Of a stretch of DNA of 30,334 nt, positions 1 to 7,817 are shown piece by piece. The stretch is taken from positions 1-30,334 of the forward strand of contig ONQL01000016.1 of assembly GCA_900319985.1 (NCBI GenBank), written 5' to 3'. The notes beneath the pieces are model-generated. The model worked only from the letters and a program-made list of their open reading frames with translations, was not told the DNA's origin and searched no databases. A program made the position numbers and the translations under genes. Every line of letters begins with the position of its first letter. The first letter of the stretch is position 1. This stretch comes from an uncultured Methanobrevibacter sp. GTDB taxonomy: Archaea; Methanobacteriota; Methanobacteria; Methanobacteriales; Methanobacteriaceae.

Positions 1-78
1 AATCTCTATAATAAAAGATTGTACTTCATAGTATATAAAATTAAATAAAAAATAAACAAAATAAAATTAAAAAAAATA

Positions 79-106
79 GTGACTTCGTGTCACATCCTCT
101 TTTTTT
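79..106 (+). terminator. Hairpin plus T-tract terminator of an off-window gene
   Basis: A 5-bp stem (GTGAC at 79-83 with GTCAC at 89-93) around a TTCGT loop is followed by a run of seven T at 100-106. No gene inside the window ends here, so it probably ends transcription of a plus-strand gene lying before position 1. The rest of 1-239 is AT-rich and shows no gene. Confidence 0.5.
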
Positions 107-239
107 GTAAGATTGCAAAGTATTTTATAATTTTATTCAAAAATATAATCTTGATTGAAAATTATTAACATTGTATTTTTAACAATTTTTGGAAATATTT
201 TAAATTAATGCGATTTGTCAATAAAATATTGGTGATAAA

Positions 240-338
240 ATGGATAAATGTCCTAATTGTGGTTACCCTTGTGATGTTTTTGAAGCACCATGTCCCAACT
301 GTGGATTCATTCCTTTTGATGAGGAATATGGTGATTAG
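240..338 (+). CDS. Small double zinc-ribbon peptide (32 aa)
   Basis: A 32-residue frame opens with ATG at 240 and ends with TAG at 336-338. It encodes two CPNCG knuckles (residues 4-8 and 18-22) plus an extra Cys at residue 11, followed by an acidic tail (FDEEYGD). Paired CPxCG knuckles are the standard zinc-ribbon ligand set, so this is very likely a tiny zinc-binding protein. A Shine-Dalgarno-like GGTGAT at 231-236 sits three bases before the ATG. It stands alone, with a possible TATA element around 192-207. The role is unknown; comparable archaeal mini-ribbons are suspected of binding nucleic acid or protein. The evidence for coding is the cysteine spacing and the well-placed ribosome site. 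Confidence 0.75.
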   Translation: MDKCPNCGYPCDVFEAPCPNCGFIPFDEEYGD

Positions 339-392
339 TCGTGTGGAATTTTCTTTGACTAATTTTAATAGTAATCTTTCAAACATTTTTAA

Positions 393-512
393 ATGTCTAT
401 GAAATCAATGCTGGACAATATTAATTCTTTTGGAGCATTGGGGGTTCTATATGTTGTATTTGGGATAGTTGATGTAATAATTATTTTCTATTTTTTCTCT
501 GGTTTTAATTAA
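393..512 (+). CDS. Possible small membrane peptide (39 aa)
   Basis: The frame runs from ATG at 393 to TAA at 510-512, with a second possible ATG at 399. Residues 1-13 are polar (MSMKSMLDNINSF). Residues 14-37 form one continuous hydrophobic stretch rich in V, I and F, as expected for a single membrane helix. No Shine-Dalgarno sequence precedes it; an AT-rich TATA-like stretch about 25-30 bases upstream would allow leaderless translation. It lies between the zinc-ribbon gene and the HTH gene. No family is recognised. It could be a chance frame in AT-rich DNA, although the amphipathic start plus clean membrane helix argues mildly for a real gene. Confidence 0.35.
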   Translation: MSMKSMLDNINSFGALGVLYVVFGIVDVIIIFYFFSGFN

Positions 513-564
513 TGTTCAATTTTCAGAATATACTATTTTTCTGTAACGTCTTTGACAAAAAATT

Positions 565-573
565 TTTATAATA
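565..573 (+). promoter_or_regulatory. TATA box of a leaderless gene
   Basis: TTTATAATA is centred about 26 bases before the ATG at 595, the usual archaeal distance from TATA box to transcription start. No Shine-Dalgarno sequence precedes the ATG, so the mRNA probably begins at or very near the start codon. Confidence 0.5.
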
Positions 574-594
574 TTTTATCAAGAAATATATTTT

Positions 595-1032
595 ATGGCA
601 AGGCGGGTTAATATTAATAAAAAGGTTCCCATTTCTGAAATTCGTAAGGTTAAAAGGGATTTGCAGAAATTTGTGGATTTATATGAGAAAGTTACATTTA
701 TTGAAGAAATTTATTGTAACAGTAGTGTTAAATCTGCCATGGAAAAAAGAGGAAAAACTGCTCAAACTGGATATAAATGGGTTAAAGATTGGAATGAAAA
801 TGGTTTTGATGGTCTATTTAGAAAAGAAGGGTCTGGGAGAAATTCAAAGTTGTCTGACATTCAATTTAAAGTTTTAAGAGAAAATATTGTTAAAAAAGGT
901 TTATCCAGTATTCAAGAAGTTAAAGTGGAGATAAAAAATGAGTTTGGGGTTGTTTATTCGGAAAGACATCTTAGACGACTGATTTTTGATTTGGGTCTTG
1001 AAGATATGATTATTTCAAATCAAATTAAATAA
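595..1032 (+). CDS. Stand-alone IS630-type helix-turn-helix protein
   Basis: This 145-residue basic protein matches the N-terminal DNA-binding half of IS630-family transposases. A first HTH covers roughly residues 45-80 (TGYKWVKDWNENGFDGL), a GRNSKL linker follows, and a second winged HTH covers about 85-135 (SERHLRRLIFDLGL). It stops where the DDE catalytic domain would begin, and no DDE remnant is seen in the next 200 bases. It is therefore either a decayed transposase or, because the frame is intact with a clean promoter, a domesticated DNA-binding protein. The start follows from a TATA box 26 bases upstream with no ribosome site, suggesting leaderless translation. The efflux gene downstream on the same strand could be a target, which is inference from position only. 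Confidence 0.75.
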   Translation: MARRVNINKKVPISEIRKVKRDLQKFVDLYEKVTFIEEIYCNSSVKSAMEKRGKTAQTGYKWVKDWNENGFDGLFRKEGSGRNSKLSDIQFKVLRENIVKKGLSSIQEVKVEIKNEFGVVYSERHLRRLIFDLGLEDMIISNQIK

Positions 1033-1245
1033 TTTTATATATGATTTTTTTTGTCCATTTTGTTTTGAAGGATAATGTTTATCTATTAATATTTGATTAG
1101 TGATATTATTTTTTTTACAAAAATTTTATTTTAATTATTTAATGTTCATTTTTAACATATTTTTTTTAAAAATTATTTATATAAATTAATTTTATATATT
1201 CTTTTTAATATAATTTAATTGTAATAATTATTAGAGTGTATATTT

Positions 1246-2631
1246 ATGAATGTTAAATTAGATAGGGGAATGTCAACCTTACTCATTTTTATTATTGCGG
1301 CAGCTATTTTAAGTGCTGCTCAAAGTGTGGTAACAACAGGTATTGCAGGAATCATGGCTGACTTTCATGTTTCTTCAACTACTGCTCAATGGGTTTATTC
1401 TTCATTTCTGTTAGTTTTAGGAGTTATGATTCCATTATCTGCTTATATTACTCGGCGTTTTAAAGTTAAAACTATTTTAATATCTTCATTGGCATTGTTT
1501 TTAGTCGGATCTTTGCTGGCATATATATCTCCGAATATTATTGTATTGATTATAGCCAGAGTTATTCAGGCTATCGGTTCTGGAATTTTACTTCCTATTA
1601 CTCAAATTGTGCTTTTTAAGGTTATTCCGGAGGAAAAATGGCAGGTTTATATGGGATTATTCGGTTTTATAATTGGAATAGCTCCTGCATTGGCTCCAAC
1701 TGTAGGTGGAATGATTATTGATTATGTTGGATGGAGGTCAATATTCCTAATTTTTGCAGGTATGGTATTCGTTTTAATATTGGTTGCACTGGTTGTTGTT
1801 AAACTGGAATTCGAAACAGGTGAATATCCTTTGGATGTGCTGTCCTTAATTTTATGTGTTTTGGCATGTGTAGGAATAATGCTTGGATTTACAAACATTG
1901 CCGGTAATGGATTTGATTTGGTTTATGTGATTTTACCGATTGTTGTAGGTACATTCAGTTTAATATTCTTTGTGCGCCGTCAGTTTGGCATTAAAACACC
2001 GTTGGTGGATTTGCATGCTTTGAAAAATAAATATTTCTTTTTTGGAACATTATTTTCAGCATTGCTCTATTTCACAATGTGTGGATTGAATGTTATAATG
2101 CCTTTGTTTGTTCAGACTGTTACTTCTCACAATGCAACAACTTCAGGTTTAATTTTGCTTCCTGCAACTCTTGTCATGATTGTGTTTAATTTTATAGGTC
2201 CTCTTTTAGCCAATAAAATTGGTGTTAGAAAAGTATTGATTATGTCCTGTCTGTTTTCGATTGTGGGCTATCTTATAATGATGACTTATGATACAAACTC
2301 TACTGTTGAATATATGATTGTTACTCAAATAATAAGGGCTATCGGTGCAGGTTTGGGTTTAATGCCTGCTGTAACATGGACCATTGCTGTTGTATCAGGC
2401 GATGTTGAAGATGCGACAGCTATCAATAATACTGTAAGACAAATCATAGGTGCAATAGGATCTGCCGTTGCTGTGGTGCTAATGACTGTTTTTGCAGGAG
2501 GAACATTGGCTCATAATCGTGTTTCAGTATCTGCATTTGGACAGACTTCATTGGTCATGGCTATTTTGGCAGTTATTTCTTTAGTTATTGTAATATTATA
2601 TATCAAAGATGAAATTCACGATTTGATGTAA
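1246..2631 (+). CDS. MFS multidrug efflux permease, DHA2 (EmrB/QacA) type
   Basis: This 461-residue polytopic membrane protein has about 12-14 hydrophobic helices. Helix 1 (residues 10-31) leads into a segment typical of drug:H+ antiporters (VVTTGIAGIMADF). The loop SAYITRRFKVKTIL (about 65-78) matches motif A between helices 2 and 3, and GIAPALAPTVGGMI (about 143-156) matches antiporter motif C in helix 5. The length suits the DHA2 branch. Such proteins export hydrophobic drugs or other organic compounds in exchange for protons; the substrate cannot be read from sequence. TATA-like elements lie at 1191-1200 and 1207-1216, with a weak ribosome site (GAGTG, 1233-1237). It is probably monocistronic. 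The tail after 2631 has T-tracts but no clear hairpin. Confidence 0.9.
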   Translation: MNVKLDRGMSTLLIFIIAAAILSAAQSVVTTGIAGIMADFHVSSTTAQWVYSSFLLVLGVMIPLSAYITRRFKVKTILISSLALFLVGSLLAYISPNIIVLIIARVIQAIGSGILLPITQIVLFKVIPEEKWQVYMGLFGFIIGIAPALAPTVGGMIIDYVGWRSIFLIFAGMVFVLILVALVVVKLEFETGEYPLDVLSLILCVLACVGIMLGFTNIAGNGFDLVYVILPIVVGTFSLIFFVRRQFGIKTPLVDLHALKNKYFFFGTLFSALLYFTMCGLNVIMPLFVQTVTSHNATTSGLILLPATLVMIVFNFIGPLLANKIGVRKVLIMSCLFSIVGYLIMMTYDTNSTVEYMIVTQIIRAIGAGLGLMPAVTWTIAVVSGDVEDATAINNTVRQIIGAIGSAVAVVLMTVFAGGTLAHNRVSVSAFGQTSLVMAILAVISLVIVILYIKDEIHDLM

Positions 2632-2812
2632 TTTCGTCTTATTTTTTATTTTTTTAAATTAAATTTCGATATTACTTTTTTATATATCCTATTTTTATTA
2701 ATTTGATATAATACATATTTTTTAATTAAACTAGTTTATTTTAATTAATTTAATTAAATATTTATTTTTATTTAAAATTAGTCAATAATATATACTATTA
2801 AATATTAAATAT

Positions 2813-2870
2813 TTTATATAAGATTAATTATCAATAATTAATTCTTACTAATCGATAGTAAAAGGAGGTG
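2813..2870 (+). promoter_or_regulatory. Promoter, 5' hairpin and strong ribosome site of ALP1
   Basis: A TATA box (TTTATATAAG, 2813-2822) lies upstream of a small inverted repeat, TTACTA (2845-2850) and TAGTAA (2856-2861), which directly abuts a near-perfect Shine-Dalgarno GGAGGTG (2864-2870). The ATG follows four bases later. A hairpin here could modulate ribosome access. The whole intergenic stretch 2632-2812 is otherwise featureless AT-rich DNA. Confidence 0.45.
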
Positions 2871-2874
2871 AAAA

Positions 2875-5004
2875 ATGAAAAAGAAATCTTTTATTTTGGT
2901 ACTGTTGGTATTGGTTATATTTAGCTTAAATTTCTGTGCTGCACAGGAGGTTAATAATGTTACTTGTGATGATTCTACACTAATATCTCCTGTAGGGGAT
3001 AATTCAATTAGTTATTCTAATCAAACAGTTTTAAAGGCATCATCTCCAATTAAAACTCAAATAGATGTTAAAAGCAATACTACATTTGATGTTGTTGGTG
3101 ATTATTTTAAAATTAAATTAAGTGATGAAAGTGGCATTGCAATAAAAAATGCTCAAGTTACATTTGGCATTGATGGAAAGACATTTACTAAAAAAACCAA
3201 TGCTAACGGAGTAGCTTCCCTTCAGCTTAATTTAAAAGATGGAAATTATAAAATTACAACAAAATTTTTAGGAAATTCAGATTATAAATCCTCTTCAAAA
3301 ACAACTACAATAACAATGAGTAACACTCGTATTGTAGATGCTGGCTTGTCAAACTCTGAAATTCAAAAAATTATTGATAATGCAAAGGATAGAAATATTA
3401 TTTTATTTAAGGGAAACAGTTACTCAGATATCAATCTGGTAATCGATAAACGTTTAACATTAATCAGTAATTCAAATACTGTTTTAAAATCAAATTCTGC
3501 AAATCCTGTAATTTCTATCAAAGGCAAAAGTTCTTCATCAACCACAATTAAGGGTTTTAAAATTAGAGGCAATGGTGATGGAATCAAGATTTCTGATTCT
3601 GATTATGTGACTGTTGTTTCAAATGATATTTCCACTAATGGGAATGGTATTGTAGCAACTGGAACAACTTATTTAAATATCACTAAAAACAGCATTGTTG
3701 AAAACTCAAATAGTGGAATAGTAATTGCAAATACAATTTCAACATATATTTTTAACAATGAGATAAATGAAAATCGAGTCAATGGTATTGAATTGGCGAA
3801 ATCTGACAAGATTTACATTCATGGAAATTCTATTTTAAATAATAACCAGAATGGTATTTTAGCATCTAATAGTGTCAATGGTGTTAATTATGGTATTGGG
3901 CCTGAAAATCTCTACATCTCTAAAAATACTATAAATAAGAATAAAGTTAATGGTATTTACATTAAGAAAGCGGGGGATAACATTAACATTAAAGGAAATG
4001 TTATTTTGCGCAATTCCCAAAATGGAATTTCCGTAACTGATATTGGGAATAATGTAATTCAATCTAATGAGATTGCATACAGTATTGTGGGCATTAAATT
4101 CAATGACGATTACTTAAAGCCTAAAAATCAGGATATCAGCTACAATGTAATTCATCATTCAAGCCATGTCGCTGTTGAGGCAAGAGATACCTATTACTAT
4201 GATTACGGCGAACCGTTGGTGATTGGTGACAATTGGTTCACTGACGATAAATTACTTTGTCCAAAAGTCAGGTCAAATAATATGAAATTCGTTGTTTCTC
4301 AGGTGGGTCCAAACACTTTCCAGGCAACTTTTTATGATTCTAAAGGAAATATTGCCAGTTTATTGCCTGATAGGACTTTAACCTATGAAATTGATGGTCA
4401 AAAATACACAATGACTTTAAGTGGTGGAACTGGAGTATTTAATGTTGATGCATCAAATGGAGATTTGGTAAAGGCAACTGTGGATAGCTCTCATAGGGAT
4501 AATACTTATAATGAAGACATTAAAAGTTCTTCAAATCCAACAAATGGTGTATCTCCAAGTTATAATTATCCAGATATTCCTTATGTGCCAGATTATGAGA
4601 TGGAAGGTGATTCAGGGACAGGATCTGGTGGAAACGGCAATGGTAATGGCAATGGTGGGAATGCTAATTCAGGTAGTGGCCAATCATCACAATCCGGTGA
4701 TAATATTGGAAACAGTACCAATGGTCAAAGAAGTGAACCCTCTGCAGGAACCAATAATCCCTTAAATGATGCTGCCAATGCTAACGATGCTCAGGATGCA
4801 TCTTCGCAGGCAGGTTCTTCTGAAGGGGGTCTAGGTGATTCGGGCAGTGCAGGTTCTCAAAAACAGTCTGTTGTTAAGCAAATAATTTTTGATGAAGATG
4901 AATTTTATAAAGTTTCCGGCATTCTATTTATTATTTTGTTAATTATCTGTACAATTATATTGTATTATCGTAAAGATATATTTGAAATGATGTCTGAAAT
5001 GTAA
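2875..5004 (+). CDS. Membrane-anchored adhesin-like protein (Ig-like + beta-helix), ALP1
   Basis: This 709-residue cell-surface protein has a signal peptide at residues 1-23 (Lys-rich start, hydrophobic core, AQ cleavage area). One Ig-like Big_1-type module (about 58-148) carries the typical GKTFTKKTNANGVA core. A right-handed parallel beta-helix follows (about 152-450) with repeated N-G-I coils (NGNGIV, NSGIVI, NGIELA, NGISV), closed by a GDNWFTDD tryptophan cap. After that come a globular segment (to about 555), a long Gly/Ser/Asn/Gln linker (about 575-670), and one membrane helix near 684-702 with a short charged tail. The linker probably spans the pseudomurein wall. The target is unknown; beta-helix ALPs of methanogens are thought to mediate adhesion. 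The N-terminal half resembles the C-terminal half of the 1375-residue ALP at 19777. Confidence 0.9.
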   Translation: MKKKSFILVLLVLVIFSLNFCAAQEVNNVTCDDSTLISPVGDNSISYSNQTVLKASSPIKTQIDVKSNTTFDVVGDYFKIKLSDESGIAIKNAQVTFGIDGKTFTKKTNANGVASLQLNLKDGNYKITTKFLGNSDYKSSSKTTTITMSNTRIVDAGLSNSEIQKIIDNAKDRNIILFKGNSYSDINLVIDKRLTLISNSNTVLKSNSANPVISIKGKSSSSTTIKGFKIRGNGDGIKISDSDYVTVVSNDISTNGNGIVATGTTYLNITKNSIVENSNSGIVIANTISTYIFNNEINENRVNGIELAKSDKIYIHGNSILNNNQNGILASNSVNGVNYGIGPENLYISKNTINKNKVNGIYIKKAGDNINIKGNVILRNSQNGISVTDIGNNVIQSNEIAYSIVGIKFNDDYLKPKNQDISYNVIHHSSHVAVEARDTYYYDYGEPLVIGDNWFTDDKLLCPKVRSNNMKFVVSQVGPNTFQATFYDSKGNIASLLPDRTLTYEIDGQKYTMTLSGGTGVFNVDASNGDLVKATVDSSHRDNTYNEDIKSSSNPTNGVSPSYNYPDIPYVPDYEMEGDSGTGSGGNGNGNGNGGNANSGSGQSSQSGDNIGNSTNGQRSEPSAGTNNPLNDAANANDAQDASSQAGSSEGGLGDSGSAGSQKQSVVKQIIFDEDEFYKVSGILFIILLIICTIILYYRKDIFEMMSEM

Positions 5005-5099
5005 ATTCTATCTTTTTTTCTATTTTTTTCTGTTTTTATAATAAATTATTTAAAAGATTTTCAATAAATATCATATTATATCACCTTTGGAGGATTAAT

Positions 5100-6221
5100 A
5101 TGAATAAAAGTGATTTGAAAAGAGATTATTTTATGCTCAAAGGACCACTTGCTAAAAAAGGATATGATTGGTGGTGGCATTCTTTTACTGCATATAATAA
5201 GAAAACTGGTGAACCAAGACCATTTTTCATTGAATATTTTGTATGTAATCCGGCATTGGCTGAGGAGGAACCTACTTTAGGACAGCTTCCCGAAAATAAA
5301 GCCGCCGGTAAAAAGCCTTCTTATTGTATGATTAAGGCGGGTGCTTGGGGTAAAAATCCAAAGCAAATTCATAATTTTTACTCAATGAAATATTTTGACT
5401 GTCCTGATGATGAACTGAATATTCAAGTTGGAGACTGCAGTTTGACTGAAACTCATATGAGTGGATTTTCAAGAGTATCAGCTGAAGATGCTGAAAATCA
5501 TCCTGAATACATGTCTGATGCTGGGGACATGATGTGGGATTTGGACATTGATAAACAAATCACATTTAATGTAGGTTATGGTGCAAATTCATTATTCAGA
5601 AAGTTAAATTCTTTTGAAATGTTTTGGCATGCAGAAGGTATCAAAACAGAATACAGCGGAACTGTATGGCTGGATGGTGAGGAGTATGAAGTAATTCCTG
5701 AAAAGTCTTATGGATATGCTGACAAGAATTGGGGAGGTGATTTTACTTCACCTTGGCTTTGGATTTCATCATGTAATATCACCAGTCTTAAAACTGGAAA
5801 AAAATTAAACAACTCTGCATTTGAAGCCGGTGGTGGAAGACCAAAAGCATTTGGTATATCTATTCCTCGTAAATTATTAATCGGATTTTATTATGAAGGA
5901 ACAATGTATGAATACAACTTTGCAAGATTCTGGAACATGGTAAAAATCGACTTTGACTTTGAAGAGGGGGATGAAGTTCACACATGGCGTATCAATGCAA
6001 GCAATAAGAACTCCAAAATGGAAATGGTGCTTTACTGTAAGCGTGATGAAATGATGTTATTCAATTATGAAGCTCCAGACGGTCAAAAAAGACACAACCG
6101 TTTATGGAATGGTGGAAATGGATGGGGTGAGATAAAACTATACAAAAAAGACGGAACTTTAATTGATCATGTAAAAATGGAAAATGCAGGATGTGAATAT
6201 GGGGAGTATGATGACGAATGA
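5100..6221 (+). CDS. Tocopherol-cyclase-like (lipocalin-type) protein
   Basis: This 373-residue soluble protein has no signal peptide and no membrane helix. It carries hallmarks of the tocopherol cyclase family (VTE1/SlyD-type PF14249): GYDWWWHSF near the N-terminus (21-29), YADKNWGGDFTSPWLWIS (206-223), which mirrors the plant/cyanobacterial YAEKNWG...W.W signature, and a closing LWNGGNGWGEIKLY (335-348). VTE1 closes the chromanol ring of prenylated quinols. Methanogens are not known to make tocopherol, so the natural substrate is probably another prenylated or isoprenoid lipid (inference). A good ribosome site (GGAGGATT) precedes the ATG. The stop codon overlaps the start of the kinase-family gene (ATGA), so the two are translationally coupled. 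The family call rests on motif recognition and should be tested by profile search. Confidence 0.75.
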   Translation: MNKSDLKRDYFMLKGPLAKKGYDWWWHSFTAYNKKTGEPRPFFIEYFVCNPALAEEEPTLGQLPENKAAGKKPSYCMIKAGAWGKNPKQIHNFYSMKYFDCPDDELNIQVGDCSLTETHMSGFSRVSAEDAENHPEYMSDAGDMMWDLDIDKQITFNVGYGANSLFRKLNSFEMFWHAEGIKTEYSGTVWLDGEEYEVIPEKSYGYADKNWGGDFTSPWLWISSCNITSLKTGKKLNNSAFEAGGGRPKAFGISIPRKLLIGFYYEGTMYEYNFARFWNMVKIDFDFEEGDEVHTWRINASNKNSKMEMVLYCKRDEMMLFNYEAPDGQKRHNRLWNGGNGWGEIKLYKKDGTLIDHVKMENAGCEYGEYDDE

Positions 6222-6963
6222 TATTCTCAGATATTCTTGCGTTAATAATTGTATATGTTTATGTTGCAATAATTTTCGTTGTGGCTGAATTGGTTTTAAA
6301 GACAAGGCCTGAAGTTTCACGTAAATTTTTACATATTATGGTAGGTAACATGATATTTGCCATGCCATTTTTCTCAGATCCTTGGGTAATGGTTTGGTTT
6401 TTGACACTGTGCCATTTTTCTCAGATCCTTGGGTAATGGTTTGGTTTTTGACACTGCCAATTACAATAGTTCTGTTCTTCCTAACTGAATATTCCCCTAT
6501 TAAAATTCAAAACAGCGTAACTGAATCAGGGCATGCTTTAGGATTATTCTTCTATGCATTGATATGGACAATATTGATTGCAGTTTATTCCATACTGGCA
6601 CCGGCAAACGATCCTAAGTTTTTCATATGGATTGTAGCACTTGCTATTGTTCCTATGGTGTATGGTGATGGATTTGCAGCTTTAATCGGTCAAAAATTCG
6701 GTAAAGTCAAATACACAATATTCGGAGGTACAAAATCTCTTGAAGGATCACTTACCATGTTTGTTGTAACAACTGTCATGAGCGTATTTGTATGGATGGT
6801 TTTTACTTCAATAGGATGTACAATGCCTGAATTCAATATTGTTTACATTATAGTGATTTCTGCTATTGCAACCCTTTGCGAAGCATTCAGTTATGGTGGA
6901 ATTGACAATCTGACAGTTCCTGCTGTAACTTCAATTTTATATTATTTGGTAGCTGTAATGTAG
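6218..6963 (+). pseudogene. Phytol/dolichol-kinase-family membrane protein, frameshifted by 47-bp duplication
   Basis: The gene is read in two frames. 6218-6436 encodes a membrane helix and the family motif RKFLHIMVGN. From about 6436 to 6963 a second frame encodes the rest, including YGDGFAALIGQKFGKVKY and the GGTKSLEGS motif of CTP-dependent polyprenol/phytol kinases (VTE5, SEC59, diacylglycerol kinase-like). A perfect 47-bp tandem duplication (6363-6409 and 6410-6456) causes the shift; deleting one copy gives a continuous 232-residue protein of normal family size with about six to seven membrane helices. The upstream frame ends in TAATG (TAA 6434-6436, ATG 6436-6438), and that ATG is in the downstream frame, so stop-restart translation could still yield a 175-residue C-terminal piece. 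The pairing with the cyclase-like gene mirrors VTE5 and VTE1 of vitamin E metabolism. It could be a pseudogene, an on/off switch or a sequencing artefact. Confidence 0.8.
6363..6456 (+). repeat. Perfect 47-bp tandem duplication inside a coding region
   Basis: Two adjacent identical 47-base copies, 6363-6409 and 6410-6456, begin TGCCATTTTT and end TTGACACTG. Because 47 is not a multiple of three, the second copy throws the kinase-family gene out of frame. The absence of any mismatch indicates a recent event. Confidence 0.97.
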
Positions 6964-7037
6964 CTGCTTTTTTCACTTCTATTTTTTTGCATTTCAGTAA
7001 TCATAATATGCATCTTGGTTGAGTTCACAACTAGGCA

Positions 7038-7077
7038 TTTATATATTCTTTAACTATGTATTATTAACGAGTTAAAG
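7038..7077 (+). promoter_or_regulatory. Promoter and candidate operator of the LytTR operon
   Basis: A TATA box (TTTATATATT, 7038-7047) is followed by a 7-bp inverted repeat, CTTTAAC (7048-7054) and GTTAAAG (7071-7077). The right part also contains the shorter dyad TAAC-GA-GTTA (7065-7074), which covers the expected transcription start. Dyads downstream of a TATA box suit a repressor, and the LytTR protein of the operon is the obvious candidate (inference). Confidence 0.4.
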
Positions 7078-7089
7078 GAGCTAAATATC

Positions 7090-7365
7090 ATGTCAGATAG
7101 TTTACGTGAAAGAGCAGAAAGAAGAGTCGATAGAAAAATAAAATTTTACAGAAATTTAAAAGCATATGTGATTGTAAATGCAGTATTGGCAATTATTAAT
7201 TGGTTATGCACTCCCGAATTCTGGTGGGTAATGTTCCCTGTATTTTTCTGGGGTATTGGAGTACTGGTTGACTTTTTAAAAGCATATATTTTAGTGGATA
7301 ATTGGGATAGTGAAGATTTTCGTGAACGTAAAATCGAAGAAGAGATGATGAAATTAAGGAATTAA
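7090..7365 (+). CDS. 2TM-domain protein
   Basis: This 91-residue protein has a charged N-terminal helix (RERAERRVDRKIKFYRN), two hydrophobic helices (about 24-41 and 45-62, with the intervening TPEFWWVMFP loop) and a charged C-terminal helix. The pattern and the W-rich hairpin match the 2TM domain family (PF13239), which is often found beside LytTR regulators and histidine kinases. It is the first gene of a three-gene operon, with an AAAGGAG ribosome site 10 bases before the ATG and only three bases separating it from the LytTR gene. It probably acts as a membrane partner or sensor for that regulator (inference from context). Confidence 0.75.
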   Translation: MSDSLRERAERRVDRKIKFYRNLKAYVIVNAVLAIINWLCTPEFWWVMFPVFFWGIGVLVDFLKAYILVDNWDSEDFRERKIEEEMMKLRN

Positions 7366-7368
7366 ATC

Positions 7369-7809
7369 ATGAAAGTAAATTTGTTTGTTTCAAGAGATAT
7401 TAAAGAACCTCATGCAGATATTCATACTAATGAACTGACGGATAATATTTCAAAGGCAATATCTATTCTTGAAAGTGATGAATCCAGTGAGATGATTGCA
7501 GTTAAAAAAGGGTCTGATATTGCTCTTTTGGAATTCAGTGAAATCTACATGTTTAGGGTTGAAGATAAGCAGGTTAAAGTGTATACTCAAAATGATGAGT
7601 ATTTGATTAAAAAACCACTGTATCAAATTGAAGATACTTTAAATAATGATTTTGTCAGAATATCCAAGACCACTATTGTAAATCTTAAAAGAATTGAACG
7701 TGTAGCTCCTTCACTTAAAGGAATGATGTTCATTGAGCTTAAAAATGGTTTGAAAGATAATATCTCAAGAAAATATTTGCCTGACTTTAAAAATGCTTTG
7801 GATTTGTAG
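7369..7809 (+). CDS. LytTR-family DNA-binding regulator without receiver domain
   Basis: This 146-residue protein has a C-terminal half (about 45-146) that reads as a LytTR DNA-binding domain. It includes the beta-strand start ALLEFSEIYMFRVEDKQVKVYT, then LIKKPLYQIEDTLNNDFVRISKTTIVNLKRIERV, where the RISKTTIVNL segment is the family signature, and a final NISRKYLPDFKNAL helix. The N-terminal 45 residues are a short leader, not a response-regulator receiver. Stand-alone LytTR proteins followed by DUF3021 membrane proteins are common in Firmicutes, where they usually repress their own operon. LytTR is rare in archaea, so transfer from gut Firmicutes is plausible. It sits between 2TM and DUF3021-like genes at operon spacing (3 and 8 bases). 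Confidence 0.85.
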   Translation: MKVNLFVSRDIKEPHADIHTNELTDNISKAISILESDESSEMIAVKKGSDIALLEFSEIYMFRVEDKQVKVYTQNDEYLIKKPLYQIEDTLNNDFVRISKTTIVNLKRIERVAPSLKGMMFIELKNGLKDNISRKYLPDFKNALDL

Positions 7810-7817
7810 GTGGGATT

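Noticed and set aside
595..1032. Complete IS630 insertion sequence
   Set aside because: No DDE catalytic region, no terminal inverted repeats and no target-site duplication could be found around the HTH gene.
6382..6435. Independent gene beginning at TTG 6382
   Set aside because: That frame reads through the first duplicate copy in the wrong phase, giving a duplicated FFSDPWVMVW-like artefact; it is explained by the 47-bp duplication.
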